A stretch of DNA of 19,358 bases, from NCBI GenBank assembly GCA_945937855.1, contig CAMEUC010000008.1, forward strand, positions 1 through 19,358. Reading direction: 5' to 3'. A model generated the notes under the pieces. That model saw only the letters and a list, made by a program, of their open reading frames with translations. It did not search any database and was not told the DNA's origin. Each line of letters begins with the position of its first letter. Positions within the stretch are counted from its first letter, which is position 1. This DNA comes from an uncultured Clostridium sp. GTDB taxonomy: Bacteria > Bacillota > Clostridia > TANB77 > CAG-508. A program made the position numbers and the translations under genes. Positions 8,180 to 14,765 of this stretch are shown here, in pieces.

Positions 8180-9316
8180 ATGGGAAATAAATGGGATACA
8201 TTAGGGAGAAGAAGTGAATGGGATTTAATAAATGGAGATTGGATTAATAAGAATACTGGAACAAGATATGATAAAAATGGATTTGATGTAACAGGTATTC
8301 ATAAGGATACATTGACAGGATATGACCAAGAAGGATATGATAATTCTGGTTTTGATAAAGATGGATATGACAGATATGGATTTGATAAAAAACGTATCCA
8401 TAGAGATACATTGACAGAATATGATCCAGACGGATATGATGGATGGTGGGGACTAGATAAAGATGGATATGATAGAAAAGGCTTTAATTGGGATGGAATA
8501 CATAAAGATACAAAAGGTAAATATGATCCAGATGGATTTGATAAAGATGGGTATAATATAGAAGGATTCGACAGGGATGGATTTGACAAATTTGGCTATG
8601 ATAGAGAAGGATTCAACAAAGATGGATATAATGGAGAAGGATATAATAGAGAAGGAATAAATAGGGCAGGTTTTGATAAAAAGGGAATTCATAAGGATAC
8701 ACTGACAGAATATGACCCTGATGGATTTGATAAAAATGGATATGATAAAGAAGGATATAATAGAAAAGGTATAGATAAAACAGGAAAAAATAGAGAAGAA
8801 AGAAAAGAAATACAGAACAGGCAAAGAGCGATGTGGTTGGGACTAAGAAGAAAGGCTGAAGCTTTAGCGAAAGGCGAAATGACAATAGAAGAATATATAA
8901 TGAAATCAAAAATGAGTATAGAAGAATTAATAGAATTTGCAAAAAAAGATAATTTATCAGCTGATGTTATAAGAGGTTTACGTAGATTTATTAAACCTTA
9001 TCAAGTATACACAAGACCATTTAGTAAAAAGGAATACTTATTTTCAACCACATTAATAATTGATGAAAAGGAAGTTAAACCAACAGAGCAAGATGTTGAT
9101 ATGTCCATAGAGTATTTAAAAGCAAATGGATCATTGGTTTGTGATAAGACAGTTAGAGATACGGTAAGAAGGTATTTAAAAGGTGAGATTGATATTACAC
9201 AAAGAAGTGAAGAAACAGTAAAACAAGAATTAATAGAAAGAATTGAAAAACAACAAGGAATTATAGAAGGACAAAAAGCAGAAATAAGCAGATTACGAAG
9301 TATAAAAGAATTATAA
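8180..9316 (+). CDS. G-[YF]-[DN]-x-x pentad-repeat protein with coiled-coil tail
   Basis: A 378-residue protein in three parts. Residues 30-200 are a run of five-residue units of the form G-[YF/I]-[DN]-[KR]-x, interrupted by four longer modules starting IHKDT/IHRDT at residues 40, 73, 107 and 170, each followed by YDPDG or similar. Residues 205-345 are charged and helical (MTIEEYIMKSKMSIEELIEF). The end is a coiled coil, ELIERIEKQQGIIEGQKAEI, closing with SRLRSIKEL. The strict period of five with aromatic and Asp/Asn positions recalls pentapeptide-repeat solenoids but lacks their A-[DN]-L-x-x signature. No signal peptide or membrane segment is seen. The C-terminal tail closely resembles that of the next gene's product. 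Function unknown. Confidence 0.72.
   Translation: MGNKWDTLGRRSEWDLINGDWINKNTGTRYDKNGFDVTGIHKDTLTGYDQEGYDNSGFDKDGYDRYGFDKKRIHRDTLTEYDPDGYDGWWGLDKDGYDRKGFNWDGIHKDTKGKYDPDGFDKDGYNIEGFDRDGFDKFGYDREGFNKDGYNGEGYNREGINRAGFDKKGIHKDTLTEYDPDGFDKNGYDKEGYNRKGIDKTGKNREERKEIQNRQRAMWLGLRRKAEALAKGEMTIEEYIMKSKMSIEELIEFAKKDNLSADVIRGLRRFIKPYQVYTRPFSKKEYLFSTTLIIDEKEVKPTEQDVDMSIEYLKANGSLVCDKTVRDTVRRYLKGEIDITQRSEETVKQELIERIEKQQGIIEGQKAEISRLRSIKEL
8267..8779 (+). repeat. 15-bp-period coding repeats (pentad array)
   Basis: The DNA encoding residues 30-200 repeats with a 15-bp period of the GGATATGATAAAGAT type. The copies are diverged at third positions while the protein pattern is kept, which points to selection on the protein and not to recent slippage. 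The antisense strand is open for long stretches for the same reason. Confidence 0.8.
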
Positions 9317-9342
9317 AAATAAGATAATAAGGGGGAATCAAA

Positions 9343-10689
9343 ATGGAGGATTATGATAGTTTAGCTGAAGAATTAATAGGGAATCCACACATGTTGAATG
9401 AAATATTAAAAAGAGAAGACATAGATTTAACGACTTTATATTACACATTAGAAATAATGCACGAAGATATTATGGGAGATGTTAGTGAGTATTTTAGCAA
9501 AGAGGAACAAAAAAGAGATGAGATAATAGTAGGTTTATTATACTCAATAGAGTCTGAAATGTCAGATAGAGGAAATGAAGAACTAAAAGCAAAATATGAT
9601 GTATATGGTTCAAAAATGACAGCAAAACAAGTTATGGAAATGATAAGAGATTTTTCAGAAGATGAATTGAATTATTACGATATTATAGATGTAATTAGAG
9701 ATAATGAACAAGTTCGAGATTTAGTTTTTTCAAAATTAACAGAACTAGACCCTTACAGTAATCCGAAATATGCTGATTATAAAAAACTACTAGATGAAAT
9801 TAATGATATAAGGTTTAAACAGGAAGAAGAGTATAGTGAGATGGCACAATATGAAGCTGATGAAAAGGCAAAAAAAGAAAAAGAAAAGAGAGAAGCAGAG
9901 TATCAGCAATATGATGAATATGAAGAAGAATACGAAGAACAAACTCCTCAAGAAAAAGAATATGAAGAATATTTAGCAGCAATAGAAAGATGTCAGCAAA
10001 AAATAGCTGAATATGAAGAATTATTAGAAGATGAATCTTTAGATGAACAAGAGATGGATAAATATGAAAGTCTAATAGTATCAGAAAAAATTGATATAGA
10101 AGATTACACAAAGAAAGCAAAAGAACTTCAATATTCAATAGAAATGGCAAGATTAGGAACTTCACTAACAATTATGGCACCAGAAGAAATAGAAGAAGCA
10201 TATATTGAATTATTAGAAGAGAGAAAATCATTTACTCATATGGAGGAAGATGGAATTGAAGTTTCTGATGAAGCATTAGGGCTAAACAAAGACAAATTAG
10301 AATTAATTGAGGGGTTTGCACAATCTTCTCCAGAAATACAAGCATTAATACAAGCACAAAAAGAAGAATATGATAGAAGGGCAGAAAGAAGTAAACAAAG
10401 AGAAAAAGAATTACAAGAATCTATGGAATATGAAGAAACACTTAGAAATGCACCAATTGGTGAGACAGACCTTGATAAAATGCTACATAGAACGAAAACT
10501 CCAGAAGAATTAGAAAGTATGTCAGAGGATGAATTACAGCAAATAATTGACAATAATGAACAAACAATTGAAAAAAATAATGAAGCTATAAAGAAAGCAT
10601 TGGTAGAGAGAATACTTACTCAACAAAGGACTATATCTGAACAACAATTAGAAATAAGCAGATTAGAAAGTCAGAAGAAGGAGTTATAG
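9343..10689 (+). CDS. Acidic Glu-rich coiled-coil protein
   Basis: A 448-residue, strongly charged, largely helical protein. The N-terminal 170 residues (LAEELIGNPHMLNEILKRED; MTAKQVMEMIRDFSEDEL) look globular. From about 175 on the sequence is coiled coil, with KKEKEKREAEYQQYDEYEEE and AAIERCQQKIAEYEELLEDE. Near the end, MSEDELQQIIDNNEQTIEKN resembles the C-terminus of the next protein, and the last segment, ALVERILTQQRTISEQQLEI then SRLESQKKEL, resembles the tail of the preceding pentad-repeat protein. It has a strong AAGGGGG site 26 bp after the previous stop. No known family is recognised; a scaffold or adaptor role in the cluster is inferred. Confidence 0.68.
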   Translation: MEDYDSLAEELIGNPHMLNEILKREDIDLTTLYYTLEIMHEDIMGDVSEYFSKEEQKRDEIIVGLLYSIESEMSDRGNEELKAKYDVYGSKMTAKQVMEMIRDFSEDELNYYDIIDVIRDNEQVRDLVFSKLTELDPYSNPKYADYKKLLDEINDIRFKQEEEYSEMAQYEADEKAKKEKEKREAEYQQYDEYEEEYEEQTPQEKEYEEYLAAIERCQQKIAEYEELLEDESLDEQEMDKYESLIVSEKIDIEDYTKKAKELQYSIEMARLGTSLTIMAPEEIEEAYIELLEERKSFTHMEEDGIEVSDEALGLNKDKLELIEGFAQSSPEIQALIQAQKEEYDRRAERSKQREKELQESMEYEETLRNAPIGETDLDKMLHRTKTPEELESMSEDELQQIIDNNEQTIEKNNEAIKKALVERILTQQRTISEQQLEISRLESQKKEL

Positions 10690-10690
10690 G

Positions 10691-11035
10691 ATGAATAATA
10701 ATGGTTTAATAGAATATAAAGAAAGTTTTATAACAAAAATAAGAAATTTCTTTAGAAGATTATTTTGGGAAAAAGAAGAACAACATAATTATATTCAAGA
10801 GAAATCAGTAAATGAAATAACAGAAGAAAAACCAAGTTTTATTAATGATATAAAAGTTGATTCAAAAACTGTAAATACAGTAATTGAGAAAAACAACTTT
10901 CTAGAAGAAATTAACGGAAATGAAGAAGCATTAAATATGCTATCAATAGATAGATTGAAAAAACTTGAAAAATACTATGATAGCATTATTAAACAGAATA
11001 ATGAAGAAATAAAAAAATTAAAAGCAACAGCATAA
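10691..11035 (+). CDS. Small protein with basic amphipathic helix and coiled-coil end
   Basis: A 114-residue protein. Residues 14-27 (FITKIRNFFRRLFW) form a basic, aromatic amphipathic helix that could touch the membrane; a low-complexity acidic linker follows. The C-terminus, LSIDRLKKLEKYYDSIIKQN then NEEIKKLKATA, aligns with the MSEDELQQIIDNNEQTIEKN segment of the upstream coiled-coil protein. The start codon is 1 bp after that gene's stop, with AGGAG inside its last codons, so the two are translationally coupled. A terminator follows. Family unknown to me; it probably acts with the two preceding proteins. Confidence 0.65.
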   Translation: MNNNGLIEYKESFITKIRNFFRRLFWEKEEQHNYIQEKSVNEITEEKPSFINDIKVDSKTVNTVIEKNNFLEEINGNEEALNMLSIDRLKKLEKYYDSIIKQNNEEIKKLKATA

Positions 11036-11040
11036 AGAAA

Positions 11041-11075
11041 AAAACTCTAGTATTACATAGACTAGAGTTTTATAA
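11041..11075 (+). terminator. Rho-independent terminator of the cargo cluster
   Basis: Perfect 11-bp arms AAAACTCTAGT (11041-11051) and ACTAGAGTTTT (11061-11071) flank a 9-nt loop, with a short T-run at the 3' side. It ends the plus-strand cluster 6 bp after the last stop codon. Confidence 0.7.
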
Positions 11076-11092
11076 TAGAAGGTGGTATTTAT

Positions 11093-11329
11093 ATGGAACA
11101 AAAAGATTTAGAACAAGAAATAAATATAATTAAGCAAAGAAATAAAAGAGTTGAACTAGATAAAAAATGGGAAACAAGTGGAACAAGAAAGGTTTGTATA
11201 TGTATATTAACTTATGTGGTAGTTGTTATATACTCATACATAGTAAAAAATTATGAAAATATCTTTTTAAGTTCATTAGTTCCTGTAATACGGATTTACA
11301 TTATCTACTCTATCATTAAAATATATTAG
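11093..11329 (+). CDS. Small two-helix membrane protein, C-terminus probably degenerate
   Basis: A 78-residue protein. After a charged N-terminus it carries the segment KRVELDKKWETSGTRKVCIC followed by a membrane helix (ILTYVVVVIYSYIV). The KRVE-DK-WETS-TR block is characteristic of a widespread family of very small bacterial inner-membrane proteins of unknown function. In the family as I know it, the second helix contains a conserved VP-GFYLST-like segment. Here it reads SSLVPVIRIYIIYSIIKIY, so the C-terminus looks altered, perhaps by a frameshift near 11290. It has a GGTGG ribosome binding site and lies between two terminators as a single-gene unit. Confidence 0.6.
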   Translation: MEQKDLEQEINIIKQRNKRVELDKKWETSGTRKVCICILTYVVVVIYSYIVKNYENIFLSSLVPVIRIYIIYSIIKIY

Positions 11330-11361
11330 GAAAAAATGGGAAAAAAATATTTAAATAGAAG

Positions 11362-11400
11362 AAAAGTTAATAGTATTACCTGTATACTATTAACTTTTTT
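11362..11400. terminator. Convergent terminator between cargo and mobilization genes
   Basis: Perfect 15-bp arms (11362-11376 and 11384-11398) with a 7-nt loop are followed on the plus strand by TTTTTT. The minus strand reads a shorter T-rich tail, so the hairpin may also stop transcripts of the relaxase gene, whose stop codon is at 11410. Confidence 0.75.
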
Positions 11401-11409
11401 GATACTAAT

Positions 11410-12699
11410 TTATCTTATTTTGGATCTATCTTTCTTTTTATCTTTAACAATTTCTTTTGATTTTTCAAGTTCAAGTTGATTTTTAAGCAGAATGGTTCTA
11501 TTTTCAATTTCATAGCAATTGACGATATCTCTATTGACTTTTTTAATTAAAGCTGTTAAATCGGTAATTTCGTGCGTAATTTTTTCTTTGATTTCTGGAT
11601 TTGCTTCATTTTTTCTTTTTCTCCATAGATTTTCTCGTTTGCCTTTTAAAATTCTTAAGTTTTCCTCTAAATTATATCTATAAGATTTAAGTTCTTCTAA
11701 ATTATTAATTTTATTTTCAGATAGTAAAATAGTTTGCTGACTTAAACTTTCTAAATGTTTTAATGATATTTTCATTTCTTTTGTAATTGATATTTTATAA
11801 TCTTTAATTTCAATTTTTTCAGGTAGTGGGTCAATTTTTAATAATAAGCATATTAGAATATATAATGCAGGAAGTTCTCGTAATTGGTACTTTCTTTGTT
11901 TTTGTTTAAATCTATTATATTCTTCTATACTCATTTTGTATTTTTTCTTTGGAATATATGCTCTATTATAGATTTTGTTTTCAATTCTATATCTTATCTT
12001 TTCTTTAGAATAATTATCTCCAAATAATTCTTGTGGTCTTACAACTTGATAACTATTATCTCTTTCAATAATAAGCCCTGTATCTTCATTTTCTGAAATA
12101 TAATAGCCTTTTGCTTCTAGTTTTGATACAAAGCCTTTATAAGAATATGAAACAGCTATTGCATCATCTATATCTTTTTTCACTAACTGCATATATGGAT
12201 TATTTTTAGCATACAGCTTATAATAGCCTTTATTCTTCCACGGAGTTTTTATAACACTTAATCCATTTTCTCTGCATATAAAATCAGAGGTTATCCTTAT
12301 AAAATCTTTTGTTTCTTTATTACTATAAAACTTATTTCCACTTTTAAAAGATACAGAATTTATAACTATATGGTTGTGAACATTATCTGTATTTAAATGT
12401 GTTGCAACTACAAATTGAAAGTCATCTCCAAATAATTCTTTAGCATATTGTAATCCTAGTTCATGGCATTTTTTTGGAGATATTTCTTTTCCATCAAAAG
12501 ATTGTATTAAATGATAAGATATTATTCCATCTTCTTTATCAAATCTTTTCTTTGTATCTTGCATTTCAAAAATTGCCGTGTCTGGTTTACAATTTTCACC
12601 AGACACATACATCATCTTTTCGGTTTTTTCGCCGTTCATAATATATTTAATTATTGTGTCTAATCTTGTTTTTCTAGTCAAAAATTTTGTGACCGCCAT
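11410..12699 (-). CDS. mobA: MOBP-type relaxase / mobilization nuclease
   Basis: A 429-residue relaxase that would nick the element at oriT and carry the strand into the recipient. The N-terminal domain shows the likely nucleophile Tyr19 (LDTIIKYIMNGEKTE), ISYHLIQSF, and the metal-binding three-His motif THLNTDNVHNHIVIN (H101, H108, H110), all intact and in the order of the relaxase/mobilization nuclease family. The C-terminal third is a lysine-rich coiled coil. I place the start at 12699 because GGTGGAG lies just upstream and the family signature begins there; a longer frame to 12756 adds residues overlapping mobC without a ribosome binding site. It overlaps mobC by 26 bp, so the two are co-transcribed. 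Confidence 0.92.
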   Translation of the reverse strand: MAVTKFLTRKTRLDTIIKYIMNGEKTEKMMYVSGENCKPDTAIFEMQDTKKRFDKEDGIISYHLIQSFDGKEISPKKCHELGLQYAKELFGDDFQFVVATHLNTDNVHNHIVINSVSFKSGNKFYSNKETKDFIRITSDFICRENGLSVIKTPWKNKGYYKLYAKNNPYMQLVKKDIDDAIAVSYSYKGFVSKLEAKGYYISENEDTGLIIERDNSYQVVRPQELFGDNYSKEKIRYRIENKIYNRAYIPKKKYKMSIEEYNRFKQKQRKYQLRELPALYILICLLLKIDPLPEKIEIKDYKISITKEMKISLKHLESLSQQTILLSENKINNLEELKSYRYNLEENLRILKGKRENLWRKRKNEANPEIKEKITHEITDLTALIKKVNRDIVNCYEIENRTILLKNQLELEKSKEIVKDKKKDRSKIR

Positions 12700-13039
12700 A
12701 ATAAACTCCACCTTCTTTCTTTGTTGGAGTAAGGTAGAATTTTTGCAGGTCATCAATCATATCATTAATTCTATTTGCAAGTGGATAATATTTATTTTCG
12801 TCAACATATTGATAAGTGTTAGCTACTCTAGCAAGTTGATTTATATTTACTGCAATACCTCTTAAATCATTTAGTATTTTATAAAAATTTTCATCTGGTT
12901 TTTCTTTTATTTGAGTATCGTTAATTACTAATCTAAAAAAAGCAGATTCTGATAAACCTGCTTTCATACATTCCTTTTTTAGTAATTCGTTTTCTCTGCT
13001 ATTAAGCCATACTTGCTTTTTTATTGATCTTGTTCTCAT
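12674..13039 (-). CDS. mobC: MobC-like relaxosome accessory protein
   Basis: A 121-residue basic protein. The N-terminus (KKQVWLNSRENELLKKECMK) is a ribbon-helix-helix-like DNA-binding part. The middle segment LRGIAVNINQLARVANTYQY matches the G-x-N-[LI]-NQ-[LI]-A signature of bacterial MobC proteins. MobC binds oriT and helps the relaxase open the strands. It lies directly upstream of the relaxase and downstream of the stacked palindromes proposed as oriT, the usual arrangement. The ribosome binding site is GGAGATG-like, 8 bp before the start. Confidence 0.85.
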   Translation of the reverse strand: MRTRSIKKQVWLNSRENELLKKECMKAGLSESAFFRLVINDTQIKEKPDENFYKILNDLRGIAVNINQLARVANTYQYVDENKYYPLANRINDMIDDLQKFYLTPTKKEGGVYYGGHKIFD

Positions 13040-13074
13040 AAATTATCATCTCCAATCCTTAATATTTTTTTTGT

Positions 13075-13193
13075 AAAACTTTCTTAAAGTTTTGTTTAAA
13101 GTACAAATTTTGTGGTTTGTACTTTAAGAATTGTGCGGTAGTACAAATTCATGGCTTGCTTTATACATAAAATAAGCAATTGTACTACCACAC
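13075..13193. other. Candidate oriT: three stacked inverted repeats
   Basis: Between mobC and the next gene lie three adjacent inverted repeats: AAAACTTT/AAAGTTTT (13075-13093), perfect 12-bp arms TTAAAGTACAAA and inverse (13096-13107, 13116-13127), and a longer pair at 13133-13146 and 13180-13193 with one mismatch in 14, enclosing a second TTGCTT/AAGCAA stem. The last pair contains GTGCGGTAG/GTGTGGTAG, similar in flavour to nick regions of MOBP systems. Position just upstream of mobC-mobA supports oriT; the nick site itself cannot be fixed by eye. The region must also hold the mob promoter. Confidence 0.6.
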
Positions 13194-13206
13194 GCCAGAG
13201 TAATTT

Positions 13207-13533
13207 TTACTTTAAAATACCCATGTTTTTGAAGTAAAAGTATGCCTCATTGCCACCTAAAAAGAACAATTCTTTTGCCTCAATCTCTTTCATTTCGTAA
13301 AATATTTGTACCAATTCAAATAATATTTTGCATTCATAATTGTTCAAATTTCTTCCTTCATTTTGTCCTTCTAAAATCCAATTTAAGTTTATATTTTTTC
13401 TTAAGATGTCATAATATTTATCTTGTAATTGTCTGTATTTTGGATTTTTATTTTTCAAGTTTTCAATGATATCTTCTAAATATTCTTCAAACATATCTTC
13501 ATATTCTTTATAAAAACTTTTAATTTCACACAT
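13207..13533 (-). CDS. Conserved-looking small protein of the rep-mob module
   Basis: A 108-residue helical acidic protein without membrane segments or a motif I can name. It ends in GGNEAYFYFKNMGIL, a well-formed C-terminal motif I associate with small proteins next to rep and mob genes of clostridial elements; I cannot assign a family. The start has GTGAGGT 7 bp upstream. It lies between tnpV and oriT on the same strand, and the oriT candidate follows its stop. A role in replication or mobilization control is suggested only by position. Confidence 0.6.
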   Translation of the reverse strand: MCEIKSFYKEYEDMFEEYLEDIIENLKNKNPKYRQLQDKYYDILRKNINLNWILEGQNEGRNLNNYECKILFELVQIFYEMKEIEAKELFFLGGNEAYFYFKNMGILK

Positions 13534-13550
13534 AACTTTTACCTCACTTT

Positions 13551-13919
13551 TTAATTATAAATTAATTCTTTTATTACAATTTCTTCGGCTCTATTTTTAA
13601 TATTATTCATAGCTTGAACCCATTCCATTTGGTTAGTAGATTTTAGTTCTTCATTGATACCTTCTTGCTTTGCTAATTTATTTATAGTATCTAATACCAT
13701 TTTAGTAGCAACCTCATCAACATCAGATAAATGATTTTGAAGCTCGCCTACCATTATTAGTTCAGTATAAAAACCTCTTTTGTGTTCTTTAAGATATTTA
13801 AGCCTTAAACGACCATATTTTCCAATATGATAGTTTTTATTATCATTTGGAATTATTAAATTAGGAATTAAATAATCTCCTTCTTTGTGATAAGTTATAT
13901 TATTTCTCATAAAAATCAT
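13551..13919 (-). CDS. tnpV: TnpV-family transposon-encoded protein
   Basis: A protein of 122 residues (119 if translation begins at the ATG at 13910). It carries YLIPNLIIPNDNKNYHIGKY, GRLRLKYLKEHKRGFYTELI and the C-terminal MEWVQAMNNIKNRAEEIVIK, closely matching TnpV, named from Tn4451-type mobilizable transposons and common in clostridial elements. Its function is not established; it is a reliable marker of this element class. The ATG at 13919 overlaps the rep stop codon (ATGA), so translation is probably coupled to rep. Confidence 0.85.
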   Translation of the reverse strand: MIFMRNNITYHKEGDYLIPNLIIPNDNKNYHIGKYGRLRLKYLKEHKRGFYTELIMVGELQNHLSDVDEVATKMVLDTINKLAKQEGINEELKSTNQMEWVQAMNNIKNRAEEIVIKELIYN

Positions 13920-14482
13920 TTTCCTTTCGATATATTACAGTAAAAAGATTCAAGTTCTTCTACAGTATATTTTCTTTGCTCAAAATTACCTCGATTTTGT
14001 TCTAAAGAATTCTTTTTACTATAATTATTTTTATTATATTTATTATTACTACGTCGTACATTCTCCGACTCTATAATCGTATTTTCTCCGATTATTGAAT
14101 CGGACATTATACGATTCATAGTTTTTTCAACACTTTGGTGGGCTATTTTTCCAACATAAATAATGTTGTGCTTTTTAAATCCACTTCTAAATTCGTATAT
14201 TAGTTTAGCTTCCTCAAGCTTTTTAAATGCTTTTGATACAGGCTTATCAGAAAGCCTTAACTTCTTTTGTGCTTCTTTTCTTGAGTAAATGATATATATA
14301 TTTCCGTCTTTATCTATCCATTTATTCTTCATAGATACAGATAATCTATCAAGTAGAAATCCATATAATAGAATACTAGTAGAATCTAGGCTATTATATA
14401 TAGGATTTGTAAATAATTCTTTTGGGATTTGATAAAAGACATTTTCTAAAACCTCATTTACTTTATAAGGTATAAAATCCAT
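13916..14482 (-). CDS. rep: Replication initiator with RepA_N-type N-terminal domain
   Basis: A 188-residue protein. The N-terminal part, FYQIPKELFTNPIYNSLDST followed by LLYGFLLDRLSVSMKNKWID and DGNIYIIYSRKEAQKKLRLS, matches the RepA_N winged-helix domain of Firmicute plasmids and integrative elements, ending with IIYVGKI. The C-terminal region is short and polar (NNKYNKNNYSKKNSLEQN). In integrated elements such initiators allow replication of the excised circle, which stabilises it and supports transfer. The start is preceded by AAAGGGAAA. It is the first minus-strand gene inside the right end; TTGCGGAA repeats lie immediately upstream and could serve replication as iterons or the integrase as arm sites. 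Confidence 0.85.
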   Translation of the reverse strand: MDFIPYKVNEVLENVFYQIPKELFTNPIYNSLDSTSILLYGFLLDRLSVSMKNKWIDKDGNIYIIYSRKEAQKKLRLSDKPVSKAFKKLEEAKLIYEFRSGFKKHNIIYVGKIAHQSVEKTMNRIMSDSIIGENTIIESENVRRSNNKYNKNNYSKKNSLEQNRGNFEQRKYTVEELESFYCNISKGK

Positions 14483-14512
14483 AACAATAGTTTCCCTTTC
14501 TTTAAATAAATT

Positions 14513-14619
14513 TTGCGGAATAGGACTTTTTGTTGATATTTAAAGGAAAACTAACTTTGCGGAATTTTTTTTGTTCCATAAAGTGTTTAAAATTTGTGTT
14601 GCGGAATTTTTTGCGGAAT
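14513..14619. repeat. Four TTGCGGAA direct repeats, right end
   Basis: Copies start at 14513, 14557, 14599 and 14611, all in the same orientation, at spacings of 44, 42 and 12 bp, close to whole helical turns. The motif recurs near attL (149, 162 and inverted at 209). Presence at both ends favours integrase arm-type sites; the location directly upstream of rep also allows iterons for the initiator. Confidence 0.6.
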
Positions 14620-14663
14620 AAAATATTCAAATTTTTTAGCATTTTTTAGAATTTTTCGAAGAT

Positions 14664-14709
14664 ATAAAAAATATGCTATTCTCTAATTCTCTTAGAAAAT
14701 AGCATATTT
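14664..14709 (-). terminator. Element-borne terminator downstream of tRNA-Pro
   Basis: Perfect 12-bp arms AAATATGCTATT (14669-14680) and AATAGCATATTT (14698-14709) with a 17-nt loop are followed on the minus strand by a run of six T (14671-14666). Read from the tRNA-Pro gene this is a rho-independent terminator 57 bp past its 3' end, inside the element, so it would stop tRNA transcripts before they enter rep. Confidence 0.65.
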
Positions 14710-14765
14710 GAATGCTTTTAAATTTTTATAAATTCTCTCGACTTTTTGCATTTTTTATAAAAAAA

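Noticed and set aside
8267..8779. Tandem repeats that might be a CRISPR array or VNTR
   Set aside because: The period is 15 bp without spacers, the reading frame is kept and third positions vary, so they are protein-coding repeats.
8299..8942. Long open frames on the minus strand opposite the pentad-repeat gene
   Set aside because: They arise from the 15-bp period of the sense gene, encode low-complexity Ser/Pro/Tyr or Ile/Phe runs, and lack ribosome binding sites.
9815..10171. Leu-rich minus-strand frame opposite the coiled-coil gene
   Set aside because: A poly-Leu/Ile/Phe product is the expected antisense of Glu/Lys/Asn-rich coding sequence.
12700..12756. Longer N-terminus of the relaxase (19 extra residues)
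   Set aside because: It lies inside mobC without a ribosome binding site, while GGTGGAG precedes the family-typical start at 12699.
12578..12865. Plus-strand open frame of 95 codons opposite mobA/mobC
   Set aside because: It is hydrophobic shadow sequence antisense to two well-supported genes.
13242..13469. Plus-strand open frame opposite the 108-residue protein
   Set aside because: Its composition is that of an antisense shadow and no translation signal precedes it.
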